DNA of 64,000 bases from Lawsonibacter asaccharolyticus (GCA_003112755.1 BFBT01000001.1:310001-374000), one strand, 5' to 3'. Shown: positions 51,509 through 61,310, counted from the first letter of the stretch. The notes: generated by a model from the sequence alone, not told the origin. Numbers and translations are program-made.

Positions 51509-53694
51509 ATGGCAGCACGAGGGGAGAAGAAAAAATTGTTCAAAAAATTGAAGCTCACGACAAAATTGACTCTGGTCATCAGCGCGGTCGTGATGGTGGT
51601 ATTTGCGGTCCTCATCACCATAACTGTCGTTACGTCCAGGGCCAGCATTTACACGGGGATCTCCGGCGAGCTTGCCTCAATCGCGGAGTTCAACGGCGGG
51701 GAGATCCAGAGCGGGTTTGACACAGTGGAGCGGGCGGCCCTGGGCATCCAGGACTACATAGGACGACTTTACAGCGGCCAGGTCACGGAAGAAGGCGACG
51801 CTGACCTGCAGCAGAGCATGCTTTATCCAGGGAGAGCTCTGACGTCCGCCGCCTATAATCTGGAACAATTTGTCGTAGAGACCGCCCGAAATACAGTGAA
51901 AAACACCCCCGAGATCAAGATGCTCGGCGTTATGTTTGAGCCCTACCAGCTTCAGAGCGATATGGAAGAATACGGATTTTACGTCACCATGGATACAGCG
52001 GATACTTCCATTCATATCTATGACGCCTACGAGGGATATGCGAAAGAGGACTCCTACCGCATTCCCGCTGGAGAGGGACATCCCTACATCTCCCAGCCCT
52101 ATCAGGATGGAGATGGCATGGTGGTGGCCTATGGCACGCCTATCACCTACGGGGGACGGGTCGTAGGTGTGGTGATCACCAGTGTGGACCTGGGCGCCTT
52201 TTCTTCTGTAAAAACCACAAGTACGAATTATGATTCCATGTGGGCCACCCTGTTCAATCAGGATGGGATCATTGTCTGGAACAGTAAAAGCGCGGAGTCC
52301 ACCGGGCTCAATCTGTCTGATATGGTGCCAGACCCTGACCGGCTGGAGGAGTTGAGGTCCCTGATGGCCCAGGGAACTGCTTTTCAGGCGGAGATACCCG
52401 CTGAGGAAGGAAAAAATATTTCCTGCTTTTTAATCCACTTCAGGCCGGGGACGAGACTTGGTGGTCTATGACCGGCCTCTACACCGCCGACGCGGAGAGC
52501 ACCCTGGTCCAGACGACGCGCCTGCTCCTGCTCCTCTCCCTGGCGAGCCTTTTGCTGATCCTGGCCGTTGTGATCGTAGTTCTCCGGCAAATGCTGCGGC
52601 CTGTCCAGAGGGTGGCCAGGGCCGCAGATGAGATCGCCAGCGGTAACTTGGAGATCCAGTTGGATGTCAGCCGTCATGATGAGATCGGACTGCTCGCCGG
52701 TTCCTTCCAGACGATGACAGAAAACCTGAGGGCGATCATTCAGGATATCGACTATATGCTGGATGAAATGAGCGTGGGAAATTTCTGCATCAATACCCGG
52801 GAGGAAGCGCGCTATGTCGGGGAGTACGGGCGTATCCTGGATTCGATACGGCGTATCAACCGGACACTCAGCCACACATTGAGGCAGATCGATGGCGCGG
52901 CCAATCATGTCTTTTCTGGGTCAGAGCAGGCATCTGTAGGCGCTCAGTCTATGGCGCAGGGCGCCACGGAGCAGGCATCCGCCATTCAGGAACTGGCGGC
53001 CACAGCCTCTGACATTTTGGAGCATGTACAAAGCAATGCGGAGCATGCGCGGAATGTCAGCGAAAAGGCGGTGACGGTGGGCCGTGAAATCGTGGACAGC
53101 AATCAGAAGATGCAGGAGTCGCTGTCCGCAATGACGGAGATCCGGCGCAGCTCCGGCGAAATCGGAAATATCATCAAGACGATCGAGGACATTGCCTTCC
53201 AGACTAACATTTTGGCCCTGAATGCAGCGGTGGAGGCTGCCAGAGCCGGCACTGCCGGGAAGGGATTTGCCGTGGTGGCAGAAGAAGTACGAAATTTGGC
53301 GCAGAAGTCCTCTGCTGCATCCCAGGACACAGCAGAGCTGATCCAAAGGTCTCTGTCAGCGATCCAACAGGGCACAACCAGTATGAATGAGACGGCGGAA
53401 TATATGCAGAGGGTAGTCCAGAGCGCACAGGAGATCACAGAGACGATCCAGCAGATATCCGAGGCGTCCGATCAGCAGGCTGAGGCTCTGGCTCAGATCA
53501 CCCAGGGCGTGGACCAGATATCCAGTGTGGTCCAAACGAATTCCGCCACAGCAGAGCAGAGCGCCGCAGCAAGCCAGGAGATGGCGAACCAGTCCCGAAT
53601 CCTGAAAGAGCTGACCGCAAAGTTTCAGTTGAGGGATATAGAGGATGAGGTGGACAATGTAACAGGGGCAGAAGCACAGCACGGACGAGCCTGA
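51509..53694 (+). pseudogene. Methyl-accepting chemotaxis protein, split by a frameshift
   Basis: Two abutting frames make one chemoreceptor. Frame 1 (51509-52471) has a membrane segment (about 21-43) and a dCache-like sensor domain. Frame 2 (from about 52430 to 53694) has the second membrane segment, HAMP and the signalling domain with [18 protein letters not shown]. They join if one T is added to the T5 run at 52427-52431, giving [13 protein letters not shown] across the join. The start may be ATG 51509 or TTG 51536, the latter better placed behind GGGGAG. It is either phase-variable, inactivated or a sequencing slip. Confidence 0.85.
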
Positions 53695-53762
53695 CCAGGG
53701 AGAGGGTCGTGTCGTTATGCAGCGCATGCGCTCCTTATAAATGCTGATCTATCTATAAGAAA

Positions 53763-53790
53763 CCGCCCGGCGGAAAGTTCCGCCGGGCGG
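53763..53790. terminator. Terminator between the chemoreceptor and ftsZ
   Basis: CCGCCCGGCGGAA-AG and its complement; serves both converging genes. Confidence 0.75.
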
Positions 53791-53812
53791 CTGTGCATAA
53801 AACGGGATGAGA

Positions 53813-54940
53813 TCAGCGCTTTTTGCTGAAAATACGCTCCAGGATGTCCCAGTCGTCGTCGCTGACCACGGCCTTCTCCTGGGCGGGGGCAGGCTCCTCC
53901 ACAGGGGCGGCCGGCTCTCCCGCCTTCTTCTCCTCCACCTTGGCCCCTGCCTGGGTGAAGGGCTTGCTGGGCATGGAGCTCTCCACCTCGTCAAAGCCGG
54001 TGGCAATGACAGTGACCCGCAGCTCGTCCTCCAAGGTGTCGTCGAAGGCGGCGCCGAAGATGATGTTGGCCTCGGGGTGGGCGGCCTCCTGTACCAGGTT
54101 GGCGGCGGTCTCCACCTCCTCCAGGCCGATATCCATGGAACCGGTGACGTTGATGAGCACGCCCTTGGCGCCGTTGATGGAGGTCTCCAGCAGGGGGCTG
54201 GAGATGGCCATCCGGGCGGCCTCCTCCGCCTTGTTCTTGCCCGCGGCGCGGCCCACGCCCATGTGGGCCCGGCCGGCGTCCTTCATGACAGCGGACACGT
54301 CAGCAAAGTCCAGGTTGATGAATCCGGTATTCTTGATCAGGTCCGAGATGGACTGGACGGCCTGCTGAAGCACGTCGTCAGCGATCTCGAAAGCGTTGAC
54401 CATGGTGATCTTCTGATCGGTGGCCAGCTTCAGCCGCTCATTGGGGATGATGACCAGGGAGTCCACCTTGTTGCGCAGCTCCGTAATGCCCCCCTCCGCC
54501 TGCTTCATGCGGCGCATACCCTCGAAGCGGAAGGGCTTGGTGACCACGCCTACGGTGAGCACGCCCAGTTCCTTGGCGATATCGGCTACAATGGGAGCCG
54601 CTCCCGTACCGGTGCCGCCGCCCATACCGGCGGTGATGAACACCATATCCGCGTCCTCCAGGGCCTTGGAGATCTGCGTGCGGTTCTCCTCTGCGGACTT
54701 GCGGCCCACTTCGGGGTCAGAGCCCGCCCCCTGGCCATTGGTCAGCTTTTCGCCGATCTGGATCTTATAGGTTGCGCTGGATACGGCCAGCGCCTGCTTG
54801 TCCGTATTCACCGCGATGAAATCCACACCCTTGGTCCCCGTCTTTACCATCCGGTTGACCACGTTGTTTCCGCCGCCGCCGACACCCACTACTTTGATAT
54901 TTACCACACTGTCGGGACCCATATCCAATCCGAAGGCCAT
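53813..54940 (-). CDS. ftsZ: Cell division tubulin homologue FtsZ
   Basis: The 375-residue GTPase forms the division ring. It has the GTP-binding [18 protein letters not shown]-like [15 protein letters not shown] and the C-terminal anchor-binding peptide [11 protein letters not shown]. The start has AGGAGGAGCG upstream. No ftsA or other division gene lies upstream; prophage DNA begins within about 120-200 bases of the gene's 5' end. Confidence 0.97.
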   Translation of the reverse strand: MAFGLDMGPDSVVNIKVVGVGGGGNNVVNRMVKTGTKGVDFIAVNTDKQALAVSSATYKIQIGEKLTNGQGAGSDPEVGRKSAEENRTQISKALEDADMVFITAGMGGGTGTGAAPIVADIAKELGVLTVGVVTKPFRFEGMRRMKQAEGGITELRNKVDSLVIIPNERLKLATDQKITMVNAFEIADDVLQQAVQSISDLIKNTGFINLDFADVSAVMKDAGRAHMGVGRAAGKNKAEEAARMAISSPLLETSINGAKGVLINVTGSMDIGLEEVETAANLVQEAAHPEANIIFGAAFDDTLEDELRVTVIATGFDEVESSMPSKPFTQAGAKVEEKKAGEPAAPVEEPAPAQEKAVVSDDDWDILERIFSKKR

Positions 54941-55026
54941 TGATCGCTCCTCCTATGTAAAAAACTAGGGGCCCCACGATCTGACATGTTGTGGGGGAAG
55001 CCCTATCGCAGTCTATATTTTGTTAC

Positions 55027-55055
55027 ATTGTATCGCTCTTTTTCAGACAGGTCAA
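55027..55055 (-). promoter_or_regulatory. Sigma-A promoter for ftsZ
   Basis: Minus-strand TTGACC (55055-55050), 17-base spacer, TACAAT (55032-55027). It keeps ftsZ expressed despite the adjacent prophage. Confidence 0.65.
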
Positions 55056-55095
55056 GAGAAAACAGGGATTTTTCGCAAACTCGCGAGATTTATTA

Positions 55096-55151
55096 TTAGA
55101 TTGTGCAAAGGTCACAGACCGACGCACAGTCTAATTTTTTTATCTATACCG
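55096..55151 (+). terminator. Terminator-like inverted repeat at the prophage edge
   Basis: TTAGATTGTGC pairs with GCACAGTCTAA across a 27-base loop, then T7. It may be a terminator or part of an attachment or operator region. Confidence 0.4.
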
Positions 55152-55172
55152 ACGCAGAAAGAAGGTGAATCC

Positions 55173-55451
55173 GTGGAAAAGCGGTACAAAGCGATCACTT
55201 TTGACGACCGGAAGACGATCGCGTCCATGTATGCGGCCGGAGCGGTCGCCGCCGAAATCGCCGAAAGGGTCGGCGTGTCGCGGACGTCAATCTATGCCGA
55301 ATTGAAGCGCGGCCAGGACGGCGTCACCCTGGACAAGAACTTCCGGCCGGTCTATGACCCGGCCCTGGCCCAGAAGCGGGTCCAGGAAGGACTTCGCCGC
55401 CGGGGGCGAAAGGCCGAAGACATGAAAAAGGAGGAAGTCGAAAATGTCTAA
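55173..55451 (+). CDS. Helix-turn-helix protein (IS30-like HTH)
   Basis: The 92-residue protein starts at GTG 55173 behind AAGAAGGTG. ITFDDRKTIASMYAAGAVAA then IAERVGVSRTSIYAELKRG is a helix-turn-helix like that at the start of IS30 transposases. It probably regulates the prophage; no catalytic domain follows. Confidence 0.7.
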   Translation: MEKRYKAITFDDRKTIASMYAAGAVAAEIAERVGVSRTSIYAELKRGQDGVTLDKNFRPVYDPALAQKRVQEGLRRRGRKAEDMKKEEVENV

Positions 55452-55953
55452 ACCCTTAAAGTTCCGAAATCAGAGATATTCCGCCGGCGTCATGGCACAG
55501 CGCGACTTCATTCAGTACGAAGTTCGTTATTCCTATTGGTTCAATGGCGAAAAGGCGGAAGCGCCCTACTTTGTTTCTGTCTGGGACATGAAGAAACACG
55601 ACAACGTGTCGACCGAAAGGACCCGCCGGTTCAGCACCCAGGACGAAGCGATCGCGTTTTGCCAGGACATCTATGAAGGCCGCGTCAGCGTCGAATCGCT
55701 CAAAGCGGAAGTTCAGGCGATCCTGGACGCCGAAACTGCCCGTCACGCCGCTATGATCGACGGTGAAGTTCTTTCTTTCAGGAACGTCCTTTCCGAACAG
55801 GGCGTCAGCCTGAAAGCGTTCCTGACGTGCCTGAACGCATGGGATCAGCGACGCGACGACGCAAAGGCGGCACTATGGCGCGCCCTGGCCGACGAAAGCC
55901 CGGAATCGGATCGTGTCACCACCACGGCCGACCCGCCCACAGAAGGAAGGTGA
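55444..55953 (+). CDS. Phage hypothetical protein
   Basis: The 169-residue protein has a beta-rich N-terminal half (YEVRYSYWFNGEKAEAPYFV) and a helical second half. It overlaps the HTH gene by eight bases. No family recognised. Confidence 0.6.
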   Translation: MSKPLKFRNQRYSAGVMAQRDFIQYEVRYSYWFNGEKAEAPYFVSVWDMKKHDNVSTERTRRFSTQDEAIAFCQDIYEGRVSVESLKAEVQAILDAETARHAAMIDGEVLSFRNVLSEQGVSLKAFLTCLNAWDQRRDDAKAALWRALADESPESDRVTTTADPPTEGR

Positions 55954-55958
55954 TCCCC

Positions 55959-56324
55959 GTGAAATGGAAGATCACCGCCCAGGAAAGAAACGCCCTGGTT
56001 GAAGCACATCTGGGCTGTATCTGGTGGACGATCAACAAAAACCGCCGCCTGATCACCGCCGCCGGCCTGGAAGACGACGACGTTTTCCAACAGTTAGCGA
56101 TCCGCATGATCCGCGCGATCGAGAACTTCGACCCCGACAAGGGAAAGGACCTGGAACAGCACATCTTCGCACAGCTTCAATATGAAGTCCTGAACTGCAA
56201 GGACGCCGCGAGGGTGTACGGGATCAAGGGCGCCCCGTATGGAGCGCGGGACCTGGTCGTTTCAATGGACGCCCTGATCGAAGACGGGCGTCAGTTCGCG
56301 GGGGGGGGTGGCTTAAATGCCTAA
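55959..56324 (+). CDS. Phage sigma-70 region-2-like protein
   Basis: The 121-residue protein starts at GTG 55959 behind AAGGAAGG. LVEAHLGCIWWTINKN, DDVFQQLAIRMIRAIENFDPDKG and FAQLQYEVLN look like sigma factor region 2. There is no region 4. The C-terminus runs through a G9 tract (56300-56308) and ends a few codons later. It may redirect host transcription, or be an RNA polymerase-binding remnant. Confidence 0.65.
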   Translation: MKWKITAQERNALVEAHLGCIWWTINKNRRLITAAGLEDDDVFQQLAIRMIRAIENFDPDKGKDLEQHIFAQLQYEVLNCKDAARVYGIKGAPYGARDLVVSMDALIEDGRQFAGGGGLNA

Positions 56325-56613
56325 AATCAAAACCGTGTGCGGCGTGATCGCCTTTGTCTTCTTCTTCCTTATGCTGGGGACCGTCGGGGCCATAGAACAG
56401 GACCAGGTCGCCCTGGGAACCGGAACGATCCGCGCCTTCGTGTTTGAAGCCCTGTGGGCTGTCTTCTGCAAGCTGGCCGGGGCCTTCGACCCCATACCTA
56501 CCCAGGAAAGGAGGAAGCCGCATGAAGTACAAGGCGAAGACGCTGACGCCTGTCCAGGTTGGACAAGTCGTCAAGGCGCTGATCCTTATGGGCGCGCAGA
56601 AAGTCACCGTTGA
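56317..56613 (+). CDS. Small phage membrane protein
   Basis: The 98-residue frame has one clear membrane segment (about 7-26) and a second weak one (about 38-55). Its last 30 codons overlap the next gene in another frame and look like chance, so the working protein may be shorter. Function unknown. Confidence 0.4.
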   Translation: MPKIKTVCGVIAFVFFFLMLGTVGAIEQDQVALGTGTIRAFVFEALWAVFCKLAGAFDPIPTQERRKPHEVQGEDADACPGWTSRQGADPYGRAESHR

Positions 56614-56680
56614 AGAAGTCGAAAAGGACCGTTTCGTCGTCACCACAACAACCGAAACGGCCCCTTCCAAAAAAGCCTAA
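56522..56680 (+). CDS. Small phage protein
   Basis: The 52-residue protein starts at ATG 56522 behind AAAGGAGG. It has a compact beta-alpha-beta look (VGQVVKALILMGAQKVTVEE). No family recognised. Confidence 0.55.
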   Translation: MKYKAKTLTPVQVGQVVKALILMGAQKVTVEEVEKDRFVVTTTTETAPSKKA

Positions 56681-56712
56681 ACGCATTGTAACACAGAAAG
56701 GAGCGTTTTTCA

Positions 56713-56970
56713 ATGCCGAAACTGAACTTTTATGATACCGACGCCGTGAAGGCGTTTGTCCTGAACATTCTGGTCGAGAATGAAGAACTTCGCCAGTCGA
56801 ACGCCTTCCTGGACCGCCAGTCGAACGCCTGGTTCCAGGACTACCGGACCCAGAAGGAGCGCGCCGACGCCGCCGAAGTGAAGGTCGCCGAACTGGAAAA
56901 GCTGGCCGACAGTCTGGCCGCCGAACGCGACGCGGCTCTGGCGGCCGGGAAAGGTGGTGACACCGAATGA
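56713..56970 (+). CDS. Small phage coiled-coil protein
   Basis: The 85-residue protein has a helical C-terminal half with heptads (ERADAAEVKVAELEKLADSL). It overlaps Gp157 by four bases. Confidence 0.55.
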   Translation: MPKLNFYDTDAVKAFVLNILVENEELRQSNAFLDRQSNAWFQDYRTQKERADAAEVKVAELEKLADSLAAERDAALAAGKGGDTE

Positions 56971-57461
56971 ACGCAAGCCTGTATGAGATCGGCGCCGACT
57001 TCTTGAAGGCCCTTGACAGCCTTGAAGTGGACGAAGAAACCGGCGAAATCCTGAACTATGACGCCGTCGAAGCCCTGGGCGGACAGTTCGACGAAAAGGC
57101 CGAAAGCGTGGCCTGTTACATCAAGAACCTGACGGCCTTCGCGGCGTCCTTGAAGGCCGAAGAAGAAGCCCTGGCCGACCGCCGCAAGCGCGCAGAGCGG
57201 AGAGCCGACAACATCAAGAAATACCTGACTTCCTGTCTGGACGCTGTGGGCCGCGACAAGGTCGAAACCCCGAAGGCCAGGATCAGCTTCCGGAAGTCCG
57301 TCGCCGTTCAGATCGACGACGAATCTATTCTTCCTGCTGACTTCAAGGTGGAAACCGTCACCACGAAGCCGGACAAGACCGCGATCAAGAAGGCGATTCA
57401 AGGCGGAACCGAAGTCGCCGGCGCTTCCCTGGTGGAGAACCGGAACATTCAAATTAAGTAA
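56967..57461 (+). CDS. Siphovirus Gp157 family protein
   Basis: The 164-residue protein matches the Gp157 family: NASLYEIGADFLKALDSL, a long helix with EEEALADRRKRAERRADNI, and ISFRKSVAVQIDD at the end. The family was first linked to phage resistance in Streptococcus thermophilus and is usually beside recombination genes, as here. Confidence 0.85.
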   Translation: MNASLYEIGADFLKALDSLEVDEETGEILNYDAVEALGGQFDEKAESVACYIKNLTAFAASLKAEEEALADRRKRAERRADNIKKYLTSCLDAVGRDKVETPKARISFRKSVAVQIDDESILPADFKVETVTTKPDKTAIKKAIQGGTEVAGASLVENRNIQIK

Positions 57462-57473
57462 GGGGGCGCAATT

Positions 57474-58319
57474 ATGGCAGAAAGTAAGCAGACCGGCCAG
57501 GGCGCGGCGCAAGCCGCCCCCCTGGGCTGGGACAACATTCCCCTTCTGACCGCCGCCGACATCGAATGTCGGGTCCAGAGCGTCAGCCGGGCGCGGTCCG
57601 GCCAGGTCGGCGCCGTCCTGTTGCTTTATAAGGACGCGCGGGTCGATATGCGGATTCTGGATCAGGTTTTCGGCCCCGGTAACTGGGCGCGGACCCATGA
57701 AGTGATCAACGGGAATCTGTTCTGTAATATCGACATCTGGGACGCCCAGAAGGGCGTCTGGGTCCGGAAACAGGACGTCGGCGTCGAGAGCAACACCGAG
57801 AAGGAAAAGGGCCAGGCGTCCGACGCCTTCAAACGCGCCGGCTTTAACGTCGGGATCGGCCGTGAACTTTACACCGGCCCCTTCATTTACGTCGAACTGG
57901 CCGACAACGAGTTCTATTCCGAGGTCCAGCAGAACGGCCGGAAGGAAGTCCTGAAATGCTATTCAAACACCCGATTCACCGTTGCACACGTCGCCTACAA
58001 TGACCGGCGGGAAATCTGTGAACTGGTGATCACCGACCGGACCGGCGCCGTCCGGTTCGACATGAAGAACAGGGTCCAGGGGCCGCCTAAGACGGGCCAG
58101 GAAGGCCAGGGAACGGCCGGAAGGCCCAGGACCCAGGGAAGAACCCAGACCGCCGCCAGGGGCCAGCAGAGCGCACAGACGCCGCCCCCTGGACAGGGAG
58201 CCGCCGGCGGCGACGCGAAGTGTCCGATCTGTGGCGGACCGATCACGAAGGCCGAACAGGACTATTCCCTTCGCAAGTACGGACGCGAAGCCTGTCGGAC
58301 CTGTCAAAAGGCATTGTAA
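57474..58319 (+). CDS. Rad52/Rad22-type single-strand annealing protein
   Basis: The 281-residue protein has the phage Rad52 fold: KDARVDMRILDQVFGPGNW, EKEKGQASDAFKRAGFNVGI and ELYTGPFIYVEL. It anneals single-stranded DNA in phage recombination. A Gly/Gln linker leads to a C-terminal zinc ribbon (CPICGG...CRTC). It starts at ATG 57474. Confidence 0.85.
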   Translation: MAESKQTGQGAAQAAPLGWDNIPLLTAADIECRVQSVSRARSGQVGAVLLLYKDARVDMRILDQVFGPGNWARTHEVINGNLFCNIDIWDAQKGVWVRKQDVGVESNTEKEKGQASDAFKRAGFNVGIGRELYTGPFIYVELADNEFYSEVQQNGRKEVLKCYSNTRFTVAHVAYNDRREICELVITDRTGAVRFDMKNRVQGPPKTGQEGQGTAGRPRTQGRTQTAARGQQSAQTPPPGQGAAGGDAKCPICGGPITKAEQDYSLRKYGREACRTCQKAL

Positions 58320-58334
58320 AAGGGGGTGGCAAAT

Positions 58335-59102
58335 GTGCCAAGCCGAATTATTAAGGAATCTATCACCACCAGCGAATCGCTGGACGGCGTCAGCGCGGAC
58401 GCCGAACGCCTTTTCTGGCGCCTGGTGGTCAAGGCCGACGACTACGGCCTGTATTACGGGAACCCGAAGATTCTGTCGTCTATGTGCTTCCCGCTGAACC
58501 CCCCGACGGAAAAGAAGATTCAGTCCTGGCTGTCCGAACTGGTCGGTCAGGGCATGGTCGGGACCTACACGTCGGAGGAAGACGGGAAGCAATACCTGAA
58601 ACTTCTGTCCTGGGATAAACACCAGCAGACCCGCGCGAAGAAAAGCAAATACCCGCTTCCGAAATCGTTTGATAGCATTTGCAAACAGGCGAATGGAAAT
58701 CAAATGAAAGCAAAAGTCCCCGTAAACGGAAACGAAAGCGAAAACGGAAGCGAGAAACGAGAAACGGGAACGCGCCCAACCGGGGCGAAGGGTGAGCCGT
58801 CAGGTTTTGATCGCTTCTGGGCCGCCTATCCCCGCCGCGTCGGGAAACAGGACGCCCTGAAAGCCTGGGGCCAGCTTAACCCGGACGACGCCCTGGTGGA
58901 CCAGATCGTCGCCGGCGTGGAACGCTGGAAGACCTGTGAACAGTGGACAAAGGACGACGGAAAGTTCATCTGCTACCCGGCTACGTTCCTTCGTGGCCGC
59001 CGCTGGGAGGAAGACGACCGCCCGGACGTTCCCCCGTCCCCCGGAAAACCTTCTGGACCGAAGAACTACGCCGGCGACGAAGACTTCCTGGGAAGGGGGT
59101 GA
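58335..59102 (+). CDS. Phage replication initiator-like protein
   Basis: The 255-residue protein starts at GTG 58335, eight bases after AGGGGG. The opening PSRIIKESITTSESLD and FWRLVVKADDYGLYYGNPKI are typical of phage replication proteins with a winged-helix N-domain. The C-terminal half has FWAAYPRRVGKQDALKAW, also frequent in this class. It precedes the DnaC-type gene, the usual initiator-loader order. Confidence 0.8.
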   Translation: MPSRIIKESITTSESLDGVSADAERLFWRLVVKADDYGLYYGNPKILSSMCFPLNPPTEKKIQSWLSELVGQGMVGTYTSEEDGKQYLKLLSWDKHQQTRAKKSKYPLPKSFDSICKQANGNQMKAKVPVNGNESENGSEKRETGTRPTGAKGEPSGFDRFWAAYPRRVGKQDALKAWGQLNPDDALVDQIVAGVERWKTCEQWTKDDGKFICYPATFLRGRRWEEDDRPDVPPSPGKPSGPKNYAGDEDFLGRG

Positions 59103-59106
59103 TCCC

Positions 59107-59967
59107 GTGAACCCTATCAGCGAAGTTTTACAGAAAATGGCGATTCCGGTCCAGAATCAGGGCGACTACACAGACGCCGAAGGCTTCCTGTGCTGTGGGG
59201 CCTGTGGGGAGCGAAAGGAAATGGACGTCAACGTCCCGACCGATCTTCGCCCTTCCGGCGTCATGCGGGTCCGGCGGAATTGCCGCTGTGAACGGGAACG
59301 GCTTGAAGCCCAGGAAAAAGCCCAACGGGAACAGGATTTTCAAACCCGCATGGAACGCCTTCGCCGCGACGGGATCACGGACCCGGCCTATTTGAAATAC
59401 ACCTTCGGCCAGGACGACCGCCGGAACCCGGAAGTCAGCGACGTCTGTCTGAAATACGTCCAGAACTGGGACGACATGAAGGCGGAAAACATCGGAATCC
59501 TGTTCTATGGCGACGTCGGGACCGGGAAGTCCTTCCTGGCCTGTTGTATCGCGAACGCCCTTCTGGGCCGCCTGGTCAGCGTCAGCGTCACCAACTTCCC
59601 GCGAATCCTGAACACGCTTCAAGGGACCTTCGACGACGAACGCCAGAAGCGGATCGACCGCCTTCAACAGTATTCCCTTCTGGTGATCGACGACCTGGGG
59701 GTCGAGCGGGACACGGCGTTTTCCGTCGAACAGGTCTACAACGTGATCGACACCAGGGCCAGGTCAGGGAAGCCCCTGATCGTCACGACGAATCTGTCCA
59801 TGAAAGACCTTCAAAACCCGCTGACCCTGGCCCACAAGCGAATCTATGACCGCGTCCTGGAAATGTGTCCGATCCGACTGAAACTGACCGGAGAATCCCG
59901 GAGAGTAAGCAACGCGAACGACCGGAAGGAAAAGGCGCGGCGCCTTCTGGGCCTGGAAGGGGCGTGA
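59107..59967 (+). CDS. DnaC-type helicase loader ATPase
   Basis: The 286-residue protein starts at GTG 59107. An N-terminal zinc-binding segment (CCGACGERK, CRCERE) precedes an AAA+ domain with Walker A GDVGTGKS and Walker B LLVIDDLG. It loads the replicative helicase onto phage origin DNA. Confidence 0.9.
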   Translation: MNPISEVLQKMAIPVQNQGDYTDAEGFLCCGACGERKEMDVNVPTDLRPSGVMRVRRNCRCERERLEAQEKAQREQDFQTRMERLRRDGITDPAYLKYTFGQDDRRNPEVSDVCLKYVQNWDDMKAENIGILFYGDVGTGKSFLACCIANALLGRLVSVSVTNFPRILNTLQGTFDDERQKRIDRLQQYSLLVIDDLGVERDTAFSVEQVYNVIDTRARSGKPLIVTTNLSMKDLQNPLTLAHKRIYDRVLEMCPIRLKLTGESRRVSNANDRKEKARRLLGLEGA

Positions 59968-59969
59968 CT

Positions 59970-60380
59970 ATGAGGAAGTACAAACTGACGATCCCTGGGA
60001 TTCTCCCAGGGCTGAACGAATACATCGACGCGGAACGGTCCTATAAGGGCAAGTACAAGGCCGCGTCCATGAAAAAGCAAGCCCAGAACGTGATCGGCTA
60101 CATGGTGAAGACCCAACTTCGGGGGGTCCGCTTCACCCGCCCCGTGGTGATCCATTACCTGTGGATCGAGCCGAGCCGCCGGCGCGACAAGGACAACGTC
60201 GCGTTTGCGAAGAAGTTCATTCAGGACGCCCTGGTGGAAGCCGGCGTCCTTCGGAATGACGGCTGGGCCGAAATCGAGCATTTCACAGACGACTTCGCCG
60301 TGGACCCGAAGAACCCACGCGTCGAAGTCACGATCGAAGAATATGAAGGAGGAAAACACAATGGTAAAAGTAAAAATTAA
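59970..60380 (+). CDS. RusA-type Holliday junction resolvase
   Basis: The 136-residue protein has the RusA catalytic pattern RRRDKDNVAFAKKFIQDAL and DDFAVDPKNPRVEVTI. It cuts four-way junctions made in phage replication. It overlaps the next gene by 20 bases. Confidence 0.88.
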   Translation: MRKYKLTIPGILPGLNEYIDAERSYKGKYKAASMKKQAQNVIGYMVKTQLRGVRFTRPVVIHYLWIEPSRRRDKDNVAFAKKFIQDALVEAGVLRNDGWAEIEHFTDDFAVDPKNPRVEVTIEEYEGGKHNGKSKN

Positions 60381-61044
60381 GGACCTGGCGCCCGGCGCCT
60401 TCTTCGACATCGGCCCCGTGAAGGTCAAGGTCATGGAACACTTCGCGGACGGGAAAACCCTTCTGACGGCCACGGAGCCGATTGGGAACCGGCCCTTCAC
60501 CGTCCGGCCGTTCACCTACAAGCGCCAGGACCCAGAGCCGAATCCGAACGACTTCCGGTTCAGCACCTTGAAGGACGATCTGAACACCGACTTCCTGGCG
60601 GCCGTGGCCGCCGGCGGCGTGATCCCGGTCGACCGGATTCTGGACGCGGCCTGGGACCTGACCGCCAGCGACGGCGTGAACCGTTACGGTTATGTGACCT
60701 GTAAGGTCGCTATGCTTCCCGAAGCCCTGGTCCGGAAATACTACGACGCCGGTCTGTTGGAGATCGACGACTGGGAATGGACGATCACCCCGAACGCCGG
60801 CAACGCGAGCTACGCGCGGAGTGTCAGCACCGACGGCGGTCTGCACAGCGGCGACGCCTGGGATGGCAACGACGGCGTCCGGCCGGCTTTATTCGTGGAT
60901 TCTGAAATCTGCCTGTCGCTGGAACAGGACGAAGTCGATCTGTCGAATCAGGCCCTTCTGGGTGAGTTCACTTCAAAGGAACTGGTCGCCGAAGTCCTTC
61001 GCCGGATCGCCGCCGGCGAGAAGGACCCGGACGAAGACGAATGA
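60361..61044 (+). CDS. Phage DUF6273-like protein
   Basis: The 227-residue protein has N-terminal beta segments and a C-terminal domain with YARSVSTDGG, then GNDGVRPALFVDSEI, the DUF6273 pattern, which is reminiscent of lectin-like folds. The function in phage is unknown. An acidic tail (EKDPDEDE) ends it. Confidence 0.6.
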   Translation: MVKVKIKDLAPGAFFDIGPVKVKVMEHFADGKTLLTATEPIGNRPFTVRPFTYKRQDPEPNPNDFRFSTLKDDLNTDFLAAVAAGGVIPVDRILDAAWDLTASDGVNRYGYVTCKVAMLPEALVRKYYDAGLLEIDDWEWTITPNAGNASYARSVSTDGGLHSGDAWDGNDGVRPALFVDSEICLSLEQDEVDLSNQALLGEFTSKELVAEVLRRIAAGEKDPDEDE

Positions 61045-61310
61045 TCACGTCCGACGCCTTAAAGGCCAGGGTCGAAGAAGAAGTCGGGACCGACCTGTGT
61101 CCCCCCTTCTTCGACCTGGTCGAGCAGAGAGCGCGGCGGAAGCTGGACTGGATCAACGGGCGCGCCGGCCGGGCCTACGGCGAAGACGGCTACGGCGACG
61201 ACTACCTGGTGATCCTGGCGGTCGAAGCGGTCCGGGAAATGGCCTTTTCCGCCTGGTGTGAAATCAAGAGTGCGGAGAACATGGCCGCCAGAAAGGGGGC
61301 GCCGGTATGA
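61041..61310 (+). CDS. Phage hypothetical protein
   Basis: The 89-residue helical protein (LVEQRARRKLDWINGRAGRA) has four-base overlaps on both sides. No family recognised. Confidence 0.55.
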   Translation: MITSDALKARVEEEVGTDLCPPFFDLVEQRARRKLDWINGRAGRAYGEDGYGDDYLVILAVEAVREMAFSAWCEIKSAENMAARKGAPV

